Below, piece after piece: positions 54,201 to 64,000 of a DNA stretch of 64,000 nucleotides. The notes under the pieces are model-generated. The model saw only the letters and a program-made list of their open reading frames with translations. It searched no databases and was not told the DNA's origin. The first letter of the stretch is position 1. Each line of letters begins with the position of its first letter. Made by a program: the position numbers and the translations under genes. Location: positions 150,701 through 214,700 of the forward strand of contig CAUJGJ010000287.1 in assembly GCA_963170055.1 (NCBI GenBank). Direction: 5' to 3'. The DNA comes from Halisarca cf. caerulea (Eukaryota > Porifera > Demospongiae > Chondrillida > Halisarcidae).

Positions 54201-54595
54201 GATTATACACATTCAGAATTCTTGTAATGTTTTAAAATTTGTACACAAATATTTTTAATCAGTGAAATTTTGTAAGGGTGTTTGTTGTAGGATGGTCTTT
54301 AGTCTATATATGCAGTACCTTCTTTCTCCCAATAGGTGAAGATTATCACTTGAACGCTTCAAGAATTACTTTCTCTAACGTTAATAGCACATATGAGGAA
54401 GTCAGTATCTTTGTACAAATATCACCAGACAACATACAAGAGATACACGAACACTTCTTTGTCACTTTGGAAGCTACCAATGGAATACAATTCGGTACTC
54501 AGACTGTAGCTATCATCATTGATGACCCAAGCACTGCAGAATACATTAGGAACCGTATTGTAGAGTCTGTCCTACCTGAGGATCTGTACCCTTGA
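32123..54595 (+). CDS. gene B: secreted multi-Calx-beta protein, seven domains
   Basis: Fourteen exons: 32123-32323, 34555-34761, 35270-35419, 39322-39549, 43272-43439, 46870-47070, 47354-47518, 47856-48065, 49181-49342, 50116-50331, 50963-51103, 52559-52762, 53785-53934, 54336-54595. All junctions are phase 1 and add to about 887 codons. Exon order and lengths match gene A at both ends, but the gene A insert 8638-20797 has no equivalent. The first exon begins in phase 1, so a start exon is required upstream; gene C has one at 59124-59190, but none was found for B. Introns carry heavy insertions (RLE retroelements, hAT-like and long-TIR elements). No exon I read contains a stop, so the coding part looks functional. 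A possible poly(A) signal AATAAA lies at 54753-54758. Confidence 0.83.
32505..33000. mobile_element. pogo-like MITE
   Basis: The left end TACAGTGGGCCTGTTAATTG and the right-end inverse TACAGAAGGTCCCACTTAAT are flanked by TA. The interior shares TCCATTGACCAGAA and the AAGCAGTATGGTTTATAT segment with the inverted copy 36601-37123 and the truncated copy about 58415-58748. It sits in the first intron of gene B. Confidence 0.75.
33110..33290. mobile_element. MITE with CAGxGAAACCTCT-type ends
   Basis: The left end AAGTGAAACCTCTTATGGAC pairs with the right-end inverse TACAGGGAACCTCTATGAAA. Matching inner repeats (GGACACC / GGTGTCC) lie on each side. Length is about 180 bp, non-coding. Confidence 0.6.
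34126..34260. mobile_element. short MITE
   Basis: The left end ATACAGTAGTGTACCTCTTT and the right-end inverse ATACAATGGTACCTCTTTTG form an imperfect inverted repeat around about 95 bp (GGGACCATCTTTCATAGGTCCC inner palindrome). Confidence 0.65.
35270..39549 (+). CDS. gene B Calx-beta domain 2 (exons 35270-35419, 39322-39549)
   Basis: The N-half VINIGFTSSTAEVSENAGSV closes DPDTPGCLG. The C-half [20 protein letters not shown] has VDDDDVIDG and FNFTRERMQLIVRDNES. The N-half counterpart in gene C is 62075-62224; the C-half counterpart in gene A is 1826-2056. The 3.9-kb intron contains the long-TIR element (35807-36387), the pogo-like MITE (36601-37123), the duplicated flank (37320-38620), the hAT-like element (38670-39140) and the decayed exon. 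Confidence 0.88.
35541..35735 (-). other. CpG-rich island with hairpin; possible stray promoter or first exon
   Basis: CpG density is far above the surrounding intron. A perfect 15-bp inverted repeat, AAGCGATTCGAGTTT / AAACTCGAATCGCTT, spans 35541-35600. On the minus strand an ATG at 35722 starts MADANS and runs straight into GTACGTAA, a strong splice donor. An alternative frame stays open for about 60 codons. This could be a captured 5' end of another gene or part of a mobile element. The evidence is thin. Confidence 0.3.
35732..35806. repeat. (TA)n microsatellite
   Basis: A pure TA tract of about 75 bp directly abuts the left inverted repeat of the long-TIR element. TATATATAT also follows the right end (36388-36399), so the element lies inside the tract. 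Confidence 0.97.
35807..36387. mobile_element. long-TIR (fold-back) DNA element in a TA tract
   Basis: The left arm (about 35807-35943, starting GGGGTCACAATGAAAAAT) and the right arm (about 36255-36387, ending ATTTTTCATTGTGACCCC) are inverted copies for about 130 bp with scattered mismatches. Landmarks include TCGATTGGT / ACCAATCGA, GAATCTAATGGTGG / CCACCATTAGATTC and AACTTGGTCATAC / GTATGACCAAGTT. The middle 300 bp is CpG-richer and has no recognisable transposase. The open frame 35912-36121 is not convincing. The element is non-autonomous and its superfamily is unknown. Confidence 0.8.
36400..36496 (-). repeat. GC hairpin segment, possibly a Helitron-like end
   Basis: A perfect hairpin GGGCCGCC-TTCC-GGCGGCCC lies at 36476-36495. 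Repeats of TTCCGGAC lie at 36410-36434. Read on minus, the TCCGGA-ACG-TCCGGA stem is followed after a few bases by CTAG at the edge of a TA tract. That is reminiscent of Helitron 3' ends (hairpin then CTRR), but no partner copy is seen to confirm a boundary. Confidence 0.25.
36601..37123. mobile_element. pogo-like MITE, 523 bp
   Basis: The terminal inverted repeats are TACAGTGGGCCCCACTTAAT at the left and TACAGTGGTCCCCTATTAAT as the right-end inverse, extending to GTATACC with few mismatches. TA lies at both edges. The interior matches the elements at 32505-33000 and 58415-58748 in inverse or same orientation. The TA target and CAGTGG ends fit the Tc1/mariner-pogo group. No transposase is present. 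Confidence 0.8.
37320..38620. repeat. second copy of the duplicated flank
   Basis: Collinear with 120-1440: TGACCAGTAAC, GTTTGCTTGAGTATTAGACT, the two ~400-bp repeat copies (about 37595-37950 and 38195-38600) and CATGGGAGTAGGTAGGG all correspond. In this locus it lies within intron 3 of gene B, so the matching block at 120-1440 is presumably also intronic in gene A. That supports gene A extending left of the window. Confidence 0.75.
38651..39285 (+). pseudogene. decayed copy of exon 39322-39549, split by a hAT-like element
   Basis: CACTGCTACCATAAC (38653-38669) and TTATTCATATGTGGC (39146 on) form one decayed exon: ATATGTGGCTATACAAGGTG, GATGGTACTACCTTTGACCT, CAAGACTAGTTGACAATGAT and GATGGTCACATGTAAGGAAT follow the intact exon closely. 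An in-frame stop (AATTAAGG) and indels kill it. Element 38670-39140 interrupts it. Gene A has the parallel decayed copy at 1661-1800 without the insertion. Confidence 0.75.
38670..39140. mobile_element. hAT-like non-autonomous element with 5-bp target duplication
   Basis: The ends CAGAGGTGTAG and TTTCCCCTG, flanked by direct repeats ATAAC (38665-38669 and 39141-39145), define a 471-bp element. Its interior (TAGAAACCCC, GCCACCAGTATGCTA) is the inverse of the element at 45656-46144. CAGNGGCGTA ends are common in hAT elements, and some hAT groups make 5-bp duplications. Superfamily placement is inferred. Confidence 0.7.
39550..39868. other. gene B intron, no feature
   Basis: AT-rich intron sequence after a GTGAGA donor. 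No repeat or coding signal beyond a short AATATT-rich patch near 39745. Confidence 0.5.
39869..39917. repeat. (TA)n microsatellite
   Basis: A pure TA tract marks the left edge of the retroelement array 39918-43096. Confidence 0.97.
39918..40178 (+). mobile_element. 3' end of an RLE-type retroelement, copy 2
   Basis: Only the last coding segment remains: SYLKLCQQISACIQRFNTSS at about 39968-40027 is homologous to the C-terminal HKLCQRISVTIQRFNCLS of copy 4. A 3' UTR and a short A-rich, AT-repeat tail (about 40129-40180) follow. Copy 3 begins directly after. Confidence 0.6.
40179..41554 (+). mobile_element. truncated RLE-type retroelement, copy 3
   Basis: In broken frames the sequence reads SIPKILYLLRTSPCFRSTKL, MTWLQASLPMSSGGIGVRSA, QLAPSAFLASASGCHALT, then from 40822 LRLGAALCRPHLCSQCGVQV with a CxxC...H-GLS-C zinc motif, RQDGKCSDGVTMLPWKCG and LVWDATCSNTF, and AEHRKAAQYTNL. 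The RLE-like metal-site proline is replaced here (CSDG for QPDG). A stop after GYLL at 41311-41313 precedes a continuing CRIKTATGEAQLYHHFIQRL in another frame. It ends in a 3' UTR and the TA tract at 41555. The palm of the reverse transcriptase is absent. Confidence 0.78.
41555..41597. repeat. (TA)n microsatellite between retroelement copies
   Basis: An AT/TA tract with one AAATA interruption separates copy 3 and copy 4 of the array. Confidence 0.95.
41598..43096 (+). mobile_element. truncated RLE-type retroelement, copy 4
   Basis: The copy starts IEEATEQLGLSLNHN, a region just after the polymerase palm. It continues LLGAPIGEMNSIDAELKQKF, FSLPKIPYLLRISPCF, DNAWFQASLQVKPGGLGIRS, MLAPSAFLASAAG, MDNESIRVAVGLCLGAPLCA with a CAQC...H zinc motif, RSDGKQPDGMSIVPRKRGRP and LVWEIT, then HKLCQRISVTIQRFNCLSII and a stop. 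Several frameshifts break it. It contains the longest 5' portion of the four copies and ends at the TA tract 43097-43203. Confidence 0.78.
43097..43203. repeat. (TA)n microsatellite
   Basis: A TA tract with several AATA interruptions closes the retroelement array. It ends 68 bp before gene B exon 43272. Confidence 0.97.
43272..47070 (+). CDS. gene B Calx-beta domain 3 (exons 43272-43439, 46870-47070)
   Basis: The N-half [20 protein letters not shown] closes DNPVEG at a GGTACTG donor. The C-half [20 protein letters not shown] has NVYESIEKFKLLL (basic substitutions where gene A keeps EEF) and closes QIANDDS. Gene A partner domain is D2 (2388-3550). The 3.4-kb intron carries several MITEs. Confidence 0.88.
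44088..44276. mobile_element. MITE, GTTTCACTGT family
   Basis: The left end ACAGTAAAACCACACTATAT and the right end AAAGGTTTCACTGT, with GTCGGATTA-GAGGTT and GGATTGCAGAGG inner blocks, match 56465-56649 along its length. Non-coding, 189 bp. Confidence 0.7.
45124..45413. mobile_element. probable MITE
   Basis: The left arm TAGTGTAGTGGAGTAGGA and the right arm TCCTACTCCACAGTAGTGTA are inverted. The interior has a two-fold GGCCCCTCCTG repeat. About 290 bp, non-coding. Confidence 0.5.
45656..46144. mobile_element. hAT-like element with nested LINE 3' fragment
   Basis: The ends CAGGGGCGTAGCCAGAAG and the inverse CAGGGGCGTATAGCTC are flanked by direct repeats CATGC (45651-45655 and 46145-46149). 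It is the same family as 38670-39140 in the other orientation. Inside, 45699-45757 (GGTTATGG, AACCTGGGGAGGCCTTTAGC) is the 3' end of the CR1/L2-like LINE of 24749-25690, so that LINE fragment inserted into or was captured by the element. Confidence 0.7.
47354..48065 (+). CDS. gene B Calx-beta domain 4 (exons 47354-47518, 47856-48065)
   Basis: The N-half is SVTIQFPQNLTVQKSDGDLT, ending LATG. The C-half is ANEDFIPTRSVVCFRDNSHT with PEFNEVFSVVVDL and TVIIVDS. It matches gene A D3; the acidic ECDE of A is EFNE here. Both exons are intact. Confidence 0.9.
48415..48965. repeat. interspersed repeat with a 3-copy 36-bp minisatellite
   Basis: The block shares CTTCAG, GTAGCAGGCTTTC / GTAGCAGGGTTTC, CAATAACAAAC / CAATAGCAAAC, GGTTGA-TTTGA-ACTCAAGTAGG and GGATAGAACCCTG in order with 60165-60600. 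It is therefore a repeat family with copies in introns of gene B and gene C. At 48727-48812 a unit containing TATGCTTCCCCAGGGCAAAT is repeated three times. Confidence 0.7.
49181..50331 (+). CDS. gene B Calx-beta domain 5 (exons 49181-49342, 50116-50331)
   Basis: The N-half [20 protein letters not shown] is almost the same as gene A D4. The C-half NGFQSDILGTEWNGTIVSGQ has AEFDEHFSTTLIV and VVIEDDG. The sequon N-G-T is kept in both genes. Confidence 0.9.
50963..52762 (+). CDS. gene B Calx-beta domain 6 (exons 50963-51103, 52559-52762)
   Basis: The N-half is DEVMIKVDTEERSREGVNMV with FAVPFSVNVMFIDGTAE. The C-half is GSDYDGTLQKVTFTPSDTVQ with VPILNDDEREGDENFRFL and VVIISDNEG. It matches gene A D5. 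After this domain gene B goes directly to its terminal domain, and the ten domains of gene A are absent. The intron contains the CA tract 51166-51273. Confidence 0.9.
51166..51273. repeat. (CA)n microsatellite
   Basis: A roughly 108-bp CA tract with few TACA interruptions, 60 bp after the donor of exon 50963-51103. Confidence 0.97.
53030..53350. mobile_element. junction region and MITE shared with gene A 22110-22470
   Basis: From about 53040 (CTTCAAAATGCTATA) gene B resumes collinearity with gene A at about 22140. The MITE 53157-53350 (left CAGTGAAACCTTTCTAGTCT, right AGAGGTTTCAGTG) is fuller than the gene A copy. The sequence 52763-53030 upstream has no clear match to the gene A insert, so the deletion or insertion boundary lies here. 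Confidence 0.65.
53785..54595 (+). CDS. gene B terminal Calx-beta domain 7 (exons 53785-53934, 54336-54595)
   Basis: The N-half is [20 protein letters not shown], ending NAVEG. The last exon [20 protein letters not shown] has [24 protein letters not shown] and the tail VLPEDLYP with TGA at 54593-54595. It is intact and almost identical to gene A D16. Confidence 0.93.
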
Positions 54596-56464
54596 CTGCA
54601 TTCTTTAACAAGAGGTGTAGGCTACGTTTTATCAACATGCACTAGTATGAGGTGTGCACGTGATTACTGTATTTGCTGTTACAGTAAACATTGGTGGTCA
54701 ATTTTCTATTAAACGAGTACTGATTTAGAATTTATAATATTATATCTATGATAATAAATTATTATATTCAAAGTAATGTACTTCCAGTTCAATTTGAAGT
54801 GTTCTGCATGTCAACATTTGGAATTATACGGAAGTTCTATAATATAACCCCAGTGGTTGCTGAAGTATAATTTTTTATCTCACGATAGCGCCATACATCA
54901 AAGGAGCCACCTGGACAATAAATTTTGTTACTGCCTTAATTGGCAGAGCTGTGGTCAAGTAGTAACCTGCTAAGCGCCCACTTTGCGATAACTATAATAG
55001 TATTAGTGTACTTATGAACTTAGCGCACAAAGGTGACAATAACAACTTATACATTGTATAGCAGTGCAGCTGTCTATATATTATGTGTCTACGTGGAGGT
55101 GGGGGTTGGGGGGTTCATTTTGGTCGTTGGAATCATGTATTATGTATGTAAACAGCATGCTGAATCGGTAAAATCAACATGAAAGTAGCATAATAACTAT
55201 ATAAGGGGTAATTTTGCTGCATCACTGCGTAATGGCTCAAGAGAAATCATATTTGCTTATGTAAACTCAGGTAGTTCCAACTCTATACAGTTTGTAAATA
55301 ATCACTAGGAAAGGTTATGACAGTTGCAAAGTGCCACATACTGTATATACAAAGAGGTCTGGCTAGCTAGACCATTCCAATCTACATATTATGTACATGA
55401 TCGAGAGGATCTATATAGCCAGCCAGTCTACACCTCGGGTTGACCTGTTGTCTATATGTACCAGACAGGAATTGATGGAAATCAATATATACTCTGATAG
55501 CATACACTTAGGTATTAGTATATATTTGGCTGAATGTATAGAAAAGGTGCTTTGAATAAATGACATCCTGCCTTGCAAGAATGATCAGGATAGTTATATA
55601 ATAATTGTATAATAATAATAATATTCTGTTTGAATATCTATTGCAATTATATGTGTCAGACTCTGCAACATTAACAGAGTATACACCCCCCTTATATGAC
55701 ATTACAAAATATGACAATGACAGACTATGTAAATGCACACAGGGTACATATGCATGCATGAGCAGTGCTGCACATGTACACACACACACACAAACACAAG
55801 TACACATCAAGTGTAAATGACAAACACGATCAAATCTTGTAAGATAAAGAAACTAGAAATCTATGCAGTTATCTGACTAATATCAATGTACCCATCTAGA
55901 AACAAATGATCGAACGAAAAGAACGCTGAAGTCGACGATCATCGAAGTGCAGACCTTGTGCACGTACGCGTATGTCTAGTCTCGCGTAGCCATTTCGCCG
56001 ATCCGAAAATGGCTGATCCGGCGAATGTATGGGATTTGACTATTTTTTTTCTCGCTTTAGAAGTGTAGGTGTTGCTTCAAAACCTACAAAAGGCACTTCG
56101 CGCTAACAATCGGAGCTCACTGGCGAAAGATGAGACCTCTGGACCCTTCGTGGCGACCTGTAGCCCAGTTCGAAAAAACGACGAGAAGAATAAGAAGAAG
56201 AATAATCTTAAAATGGTACTGGTGTTGCGTAGCCATACATTTTCGTCTAAAATTGCAAAGTTCTTTAAAGAAATTGGCCTACGAAGGGTTTTAACTACTT
56301 CATCTTATAGCTAGTGTGTCAAAAGGTACCAATATCACTTTTAAATGTTACTAACTGTACTGCATCGCTAGTTTTCAGACGAAAACAAAATTTGCGCTAA
56401 TGTATGGCGGCCATGTTCTTTCCGTGTCAATCCTACATATGGAGTACTACCGTACTCCATAATA
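54596..56464. other. B-C spacer, first part: no gene recognised
   Basis: The 3' flank matches gene A's 3' flank for about 200 bp. At 55480-55810 it resembles 26900-27110. From 55900 to 56450 CpG becomes frequent (TTCGCCGATCCG / GGATCCGGCGAA-like inverted repeat at 55994-56026; ATG at 56009 with a 19-codon frame). The open frame 56069-56314 is short, Lys/Asn-rich and matches nothing I know. It could be a promoter of an unseen gene or a mobile element. Confidence 0.4.
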
Positions 56465-56649
56465 TACAGTGAAACCTCTCTAATCCGGCACTCAATGGGA
56501 ACTGAGGATAATATCAGATTAGGAGCTAGGTTGTCGGATTATGGAGTGTCTCCTACCATACTTTAATATGGTGACTGTACCTCATTAGATGGGTGGATCA
56601 GAGAGAAAGTCGGATTATAGAGATGTTGGATTAGAGACGTTTCACTGTA
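56465..56649. mobile_element. MITE with ACAGTGAAAC inverted ends
   Basis: The left end ACAGTGAAACCTCTCTAATC and the right end GGATTAGAGACGTTTCACTG are near-perfect inverted repeats around a 185-bp element flanked by TA. It is the best-preserved member of the family seen at 1-25, 22376-22470, 44088-44276 and 53157-53350. Confidence 0.8.
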
Positions 56650-57147
56650 CTGTACTCTAATGCATTGCTTTGCATGTGAGACAGATTCATGAAGGTATAA
56701 GTGATTGTGTATTCATACAATTTAACTAGTCTAAGGCAAACATATGCTGTTATGATGCGTATGATAGATGCATGCATAAGGACTTCTCATCTATAGGATC
56801 CAACCCTACAGTAGATATACATCATGTTGTATTTGACATTCTACCCCCAGGTAGTGAACAAGACAAACAGAGCATGATGGAGCTACAAATGTTTTGAACT
56901 GTAGAATAGCCATCAAGGAACTATATAAGTCTGAACTATTGCACTCATGCAGGATGTTAAGCATGTGTGGATAACTTTGCTGGAGTGCATAACTTAACTT
57001 GCCTTGGTAGCTATTATGTCAGGGAAAGAACAGGTGTATGTATCTATTCACTTTTGGTATCTGAAAATGGGAAACAAATATATGTTGTTGGCTTTAGTAG
57101 TCTAAGAGTACAGTGACACATTCTAAAATGGGAGAGGATGCAGACTA

Positions 57148-57607
57148 AGGCCACACAAAGTTAATAATATGTTTCTGGTCTTGGACATCTTTGAAAATTG
57201 ACCAGGTCACCAGGGTTTTTATTTTTATTTTTTTCAATCTAGTCATTGAGAAAGGCATTCATGCAAATATATTCCTTATATCTGTGAACAGATGCTATTA
57301 ATGCTAACAAGAATGTTGAATTGAAACAAGTTTAAAGATGAATCAGATACAAACTTATACAGCACAATTAGAATGGGTGTGCATGTCTGTATGGGACCAG
57401 ACAGTCACTAGTCCCACAATAACACAATGGTTTTCATGTGTTCATGCTGAACACACATGCTTTACTTGATAGATTACAATGTTTTGGTCAGAGTTTGAAC
57501 CCAGCATGCTAACTGACTATTCTTTTTAAAAAAAACTTTTTCTTTTTTCACCAAAAAATATTGACCAGGAAGGGGACCAGAAACTTAAAATTAACTTTGC
57601 AGGGCCT
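57148..57607. mobile_element. MITE, second copy of the 28197-28633 family
   Basis: The ends AGGCCACACAAAGTTAATAA and AACTTTGCAGGGCCT correspond to those of 28197-28633, as does the interior. Spacer sequence on both sides is also homologous, so the copy was inherited with the spacer duplication. Confidence 0.75.
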
Positions 57608-58858
57608 AATAATAGCTCTAGCCCCTTGTATGCCTTGCACTATGCCAGTCTAGACCTATGCATGTCCATCCTCATGCCCGTCTAGCCCAATGTATACCTA
57701 ACCCTCCATGCATGTTTATATACCTATGCCTGTTCAGCCCTGTGCAGCAAACAACTATACCTTGTTCCAGTGATTTATAACAATTGACAAGTTTTTATCC
57801 CTACATATTAATTTTTATCCATTTCTAAATGATTGCTGTACAGTTTATTCTATAGCCTTGTCCATGTTCTCAACTCCTGCCAAAGGATCACAGAATGACC
57901 ATGAATAATGGCATCCCTGGAGTTATCCTCTAATGCATGACCTACCATTTGCTATGAGGGATGCACACCTGATGCCCTGGCCACAGGTACAGCTTCCCAA
58001 AGAACATTGCTCAAACTGACCAGTGACCTGGCATTAATCATGTCATCTAGAGCCCCCTATATCTAGGCTATCTTCCCATGTACTTGCAATTCCTTATAAC
58101 AGTGAACTGATACTATATAATGTAAACACGAATGTTGAAGGAAAGCAAGTTGATAGATACAAACTTATAAAGCACAATTAGATAGAGAGTGCATGTCTGT
58201 ATGCATGAAACCAGACAGCCACTAGTCCCAGATAAACACAATGGTTGTACACATGTTCATGCTGAATGCACATGCTTGACTTGACAGTTTACAATATTTT
58301 GGTCAAGGTTTGAACCCGGCATGCTCGCAATTTTCTTCTTTGCTTCCTTTTTCCCCAAAAAATTGTGACCAGGAAGGGGACCAGGAACATGAAATTAATG
58401 TTGCATGGCCTTATGTATATTAATGTATAAATGTATCCATGTACAACATAAACATATATGGTTTATTGAATAATATACTTCACATGGGAATTTTAAGAGG
58501 TAGCAAGCAATGACATTGATTTTTCATTGTAGGATAGCTATAACTGACTTGGATTAACTTGTGTTCAGTACATTGTTATTTGTATAAGCATATATGGTTT
58601 ATATGGTCTTTGGAGGGTAATTTGAAATTCTTATTCCTATATCCAGAATATACAGTGCTTATGTACTAATGATTCTGTACTTGGAGACTACATTCCATTG
58701 ACCAGAATATTCCTTTAACTGGTATGCGATTAAGAAGGGCCCACTGTACAATTACAGGATTATTGCTGTGATTATTCAGACACCCTAATACGTAAAATAG
58801 AACACGCTACTTCAAAGGGAAAAACAGTATTATTACAGCATGCACCGACAAGGTTTGT
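57608..58858. other. B-C spacer, second part: repeats, no gene
   Basis: A short tandem patch of TATGCC-GTC-AGCCC units lies at about 57620-57740. A segment shared with 29480-29620 follows (57905-58085), then a partial right-end copy of the 28197 MITE (58110-58412) and a left-truncated pogo-like MITE ending GGGCCCACTGTA at 58748. No coding signal. Confidence 0.55.
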
Positions 58859-58859
58859 T

Positions 58860-59123
58860 TTGTGAAACGGATCCCACGGACGCCAGCACATCATGAATTC
58901 ACTTATCGAACAATGGACCAGCTGACGGGTTGGGAGGTCACTGGGTGCACCTTAAATACTCTATACCCCACCCAATGGGTGCACCAACGTAGCAGCTCTA
59001 GCCCAGCCACAATGGTCGATTCTGGACTTGTCGTAGCGTAGATCGGAGTGTAGTTGAGGGCTCTAAGATTCGCGGGAGGCTAGAAGGCTTTCACCTTACG
59101 ACTAAAACCAGATCCCTCCCTTG
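58860..59123 (+). promoter_or_regulatory. CpG-rich probable promoter of gene C
   Basis: CpG is dense from about 58860 to 59190, in contrast to the CpG-poor surroundings, and ends at the signal-peptide exon. Visible elements are a palindrome-centred TGGGTGCACC repeated at 58942 and 58976, TTAAATACTCTATA between them (weak TATA-like) and CCAAT within CACCCAATGGG at about 58970. The transcription start is not determined. The assignment rests on position and CpG content. Confidence 0.5.
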
Positions 59124-62224
<3,101 letters not shown>

Positions 62225-64000
62225 GTTAGTGGGATGCTTCTGAATTGTCTATGAAATTAAAATTGCTTAAACATGTTTCTGCTACTATTTGTAACATTAC
62301 TATATACACTATCCACATCAATCATAAGTCTACATATACAGTATGTACATATATCAGCAAATCCCTACATGAAGTCTTCATTATAGATTGCATTCCAACC
62401 ATGAGCTTTCATGAGCAATCGTGAAAGTTCAAATCTATGATATTTCTAGTGATGTGTTTTAATAGCACCCATATTCTATGCAGTAATAATGATATAATAT
62501 GCAATATTATTACTTTTACAGGAACTATGTAAGTTAACTAAGTGCCTTTCTTGTAACTACAGTCAAGCCTCACTATAACGACACCCCCTCGGGACCACTG
62601 AAAAGGTTCCCTACATCAGGTTGTTCACTATATCAAGGGTCATTTACAATATGCTAGATAGGTGTACATTCAAACAGGTCTATGTTTGTTATATTCAGGG
62701 TTTATTATAGGGGGGATCAACAGTTACTGTAGTAATATATTACTAATTTGTTCTGTAGTGAAAGTAACGCACTATCATATTAAGACTAAGCAAATTTGTG
62801 GCTATGATAATGCTCATTGGTGAAGGCAAAGCTTCTGTCATCAAGGATGACACCAAATAGTTCGTTAAATATATAGTCACATTACTAGTGCTCTGGGCTG
62901 CACTTCATCTGCAGGATTATCTGATATTGTCATGGTTGTGAAATCTACTACATTTGTTTAGGGAATGGCCAATTCTGAATCTAACATTCAATCCTACAAT
63001 ACTCTGTTTATGTTCACCTTTTAGAAGCTTAAGGTTAAATTTTCACTGGGATGCAACTTGGATGTCAAATATAATATGTAGTATTGTTACTACATTTATA
63101 ATTGAGCAATATGATGGGTCATTATTTTTGGGTATTATTTAGTAGTTAAGACATAGGCGTGAGGGCTGTATGGCATATAAAATGCCAAGTCCCAAGGGCA
63201 CAAAGCACATAAGGGCGAGTGTATTTCATATGCCATACAGCCCGAGTGCCTATGTCTTAACTATTATAGCATCCGTTAGCGGACTTTAGGCAAGTGTTCT
63301 TGACTTCTAGGGATTCGATAAAGCAATTTGAATGCTAAATATCGAGTTTCCAAAGGGAATCAATGGTTAAAATCCCCAAAGAAGACTTTCTCGGCTACGA
63401 TCCTAAGTTTGCTTCTCACGGTGGCTAAGATTGGGTTCTTTTGGATTCAATTGGTAGTGTGTTCCTTCAGAAGGGTCTTCAGAAACATTGCAAAGAGGTA
63501 TTTGCCTGAAAGCACTATTAAGTTCCAAGTATAAATGCATGGCGAGTTAGATGCCCATGTTTTATACATTATAAAGTTGCTGTATAATCGTACCGTTACC
63601 ATGGTAATGGATGCTATATCATAACAACAACCCCAAAACTTATATGAGTGATGGATTTGGACCATGATGAGCCACTTTTTGTTGTACAATTGCTTTTTGA
63701 TTTGCTTACAGGTTATGGGATAGCATTAATCATGATATCATTCCCTGGTCAATACTGTAAACTACTGTGTGCTCGGTAATTTTTGCTGTACTAAATTTTC
63801 ATGGACAGAGGCAGTTGAGAATTTTTGCTGACGTAGTCAATTGGGGTTTTTAAATGTTCACGGAATGTATCCATTCCAGCTCCTTTTGCAAATGGCCTGG
63901 GCAGTCGAAGATGACACCATCTTCAATCTCTAAATGCTTCTGCCATCCGGTTAGAGTGTCTGCTAGGGGTGAAGAACAACCTTATCAGCATGATAGACAA
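62225..64000. other. gene C intron: MITEs, no exon found
   Basis: At about 62560-62720 there is a decayed element with an ACAGTCAAGCCTCACTATAA left end. At 63144-63262 there is a near-perfect fold-back element (separate entry). The rest is AT-rich with no Calx-beta exon, so the next exon is presumably off window. Confidence 0.6.
63144..63262. mobile_element. 119-bp fold-back MITE
   Basis: The arms AAGACATAGGCGTGAGGGCT..GGCATAT and ATATGCC..AGCCCGAGTGCCTATGTCTT pair over about 32 bp with two or three mismatches. AGTTAAG and CTTAACT at the extreme edges extend the inverted repeat. The high arm identity suggests a young insertion. Confidence 0.8.

Noticed and set aside
56069..56314. 81-codon Lys/Asn-rich frame in the CpG-rich spacer segment
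   Set aside because: Low-complexity AAGAAG tract drives the composition; no homologue recognised.

Overview
The window looks like a metazoan nuclear genome, most plausibly a sponge (demosponge-like), although another early-branching marine invertebrate cannot be excluded. Genes are split into many short exons by AT-rich introns. The DNA is CpG-poor apart from a few short islands, and it is crowded with TG/CA and TA microsatellites, MITE-like inverted repeats and broken retroelements. I see no bacterial operon, phage, CRISPR or rRNA signal. The sponge assignment is inference from the Calx-beta protein family and repeat style.

The core is a tandem cluster of three paralogous plus-strand genes for secreted proteins built almost entirely from Calx-beta domains. 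Gene A (5' part outside the window; 31 exons, 1826-23394) ends with a stop and carries the C-half of one domain plus fifteen whole domains. Gene B (14 recognised exons, 32123-54595) carries seven. Gene C starts inside the window with a signal-peptide exon (59124-59190) in a CpG-rich island and continues off the right edge after one and a half domains. Each domain is encoded by two exons (N-half then C-half), and every intron I could place is phase 1. Such exons can be duplicated or lost in pairs without breaking frame. Tandem Calx-beta repeats in secreted, clustered genes recall the sponge aggregation-factor core proteins, which is the best functional guess (cell-cell or matrix adhesion, Ca-dependent).

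Layout: 1-1825 repeats and a decayed exon copy; 1826-23394 gene A, with a 14-kb insert of ten extra domains in the order (D6, D7) a-b-c-d-b-c-d-a that gene B lacks; 23395-32122 spacer with a CR1/L2-like LINE, a broken minus-strand gene fragment, a 500-bp CA tract, MITEs and a truncated RLE-type retroelement; 32123-54595 gene B, whose introns hold a head-to-tail array of truncated RLE-type retroelements bounded by TA microsatellites, a long-TIR element and hAT-like elements; 54596-59123 second spacer, homologous in blocks to the first; 59124-64000 start of gene C.

The main points for follow-up are the modular growth of gene A, the decayed exons kept in both A and B, the missing first exon of B, a non-canonical splice acceptor in A, and the apparent tie between RLE retroelements and TA microsatellites.
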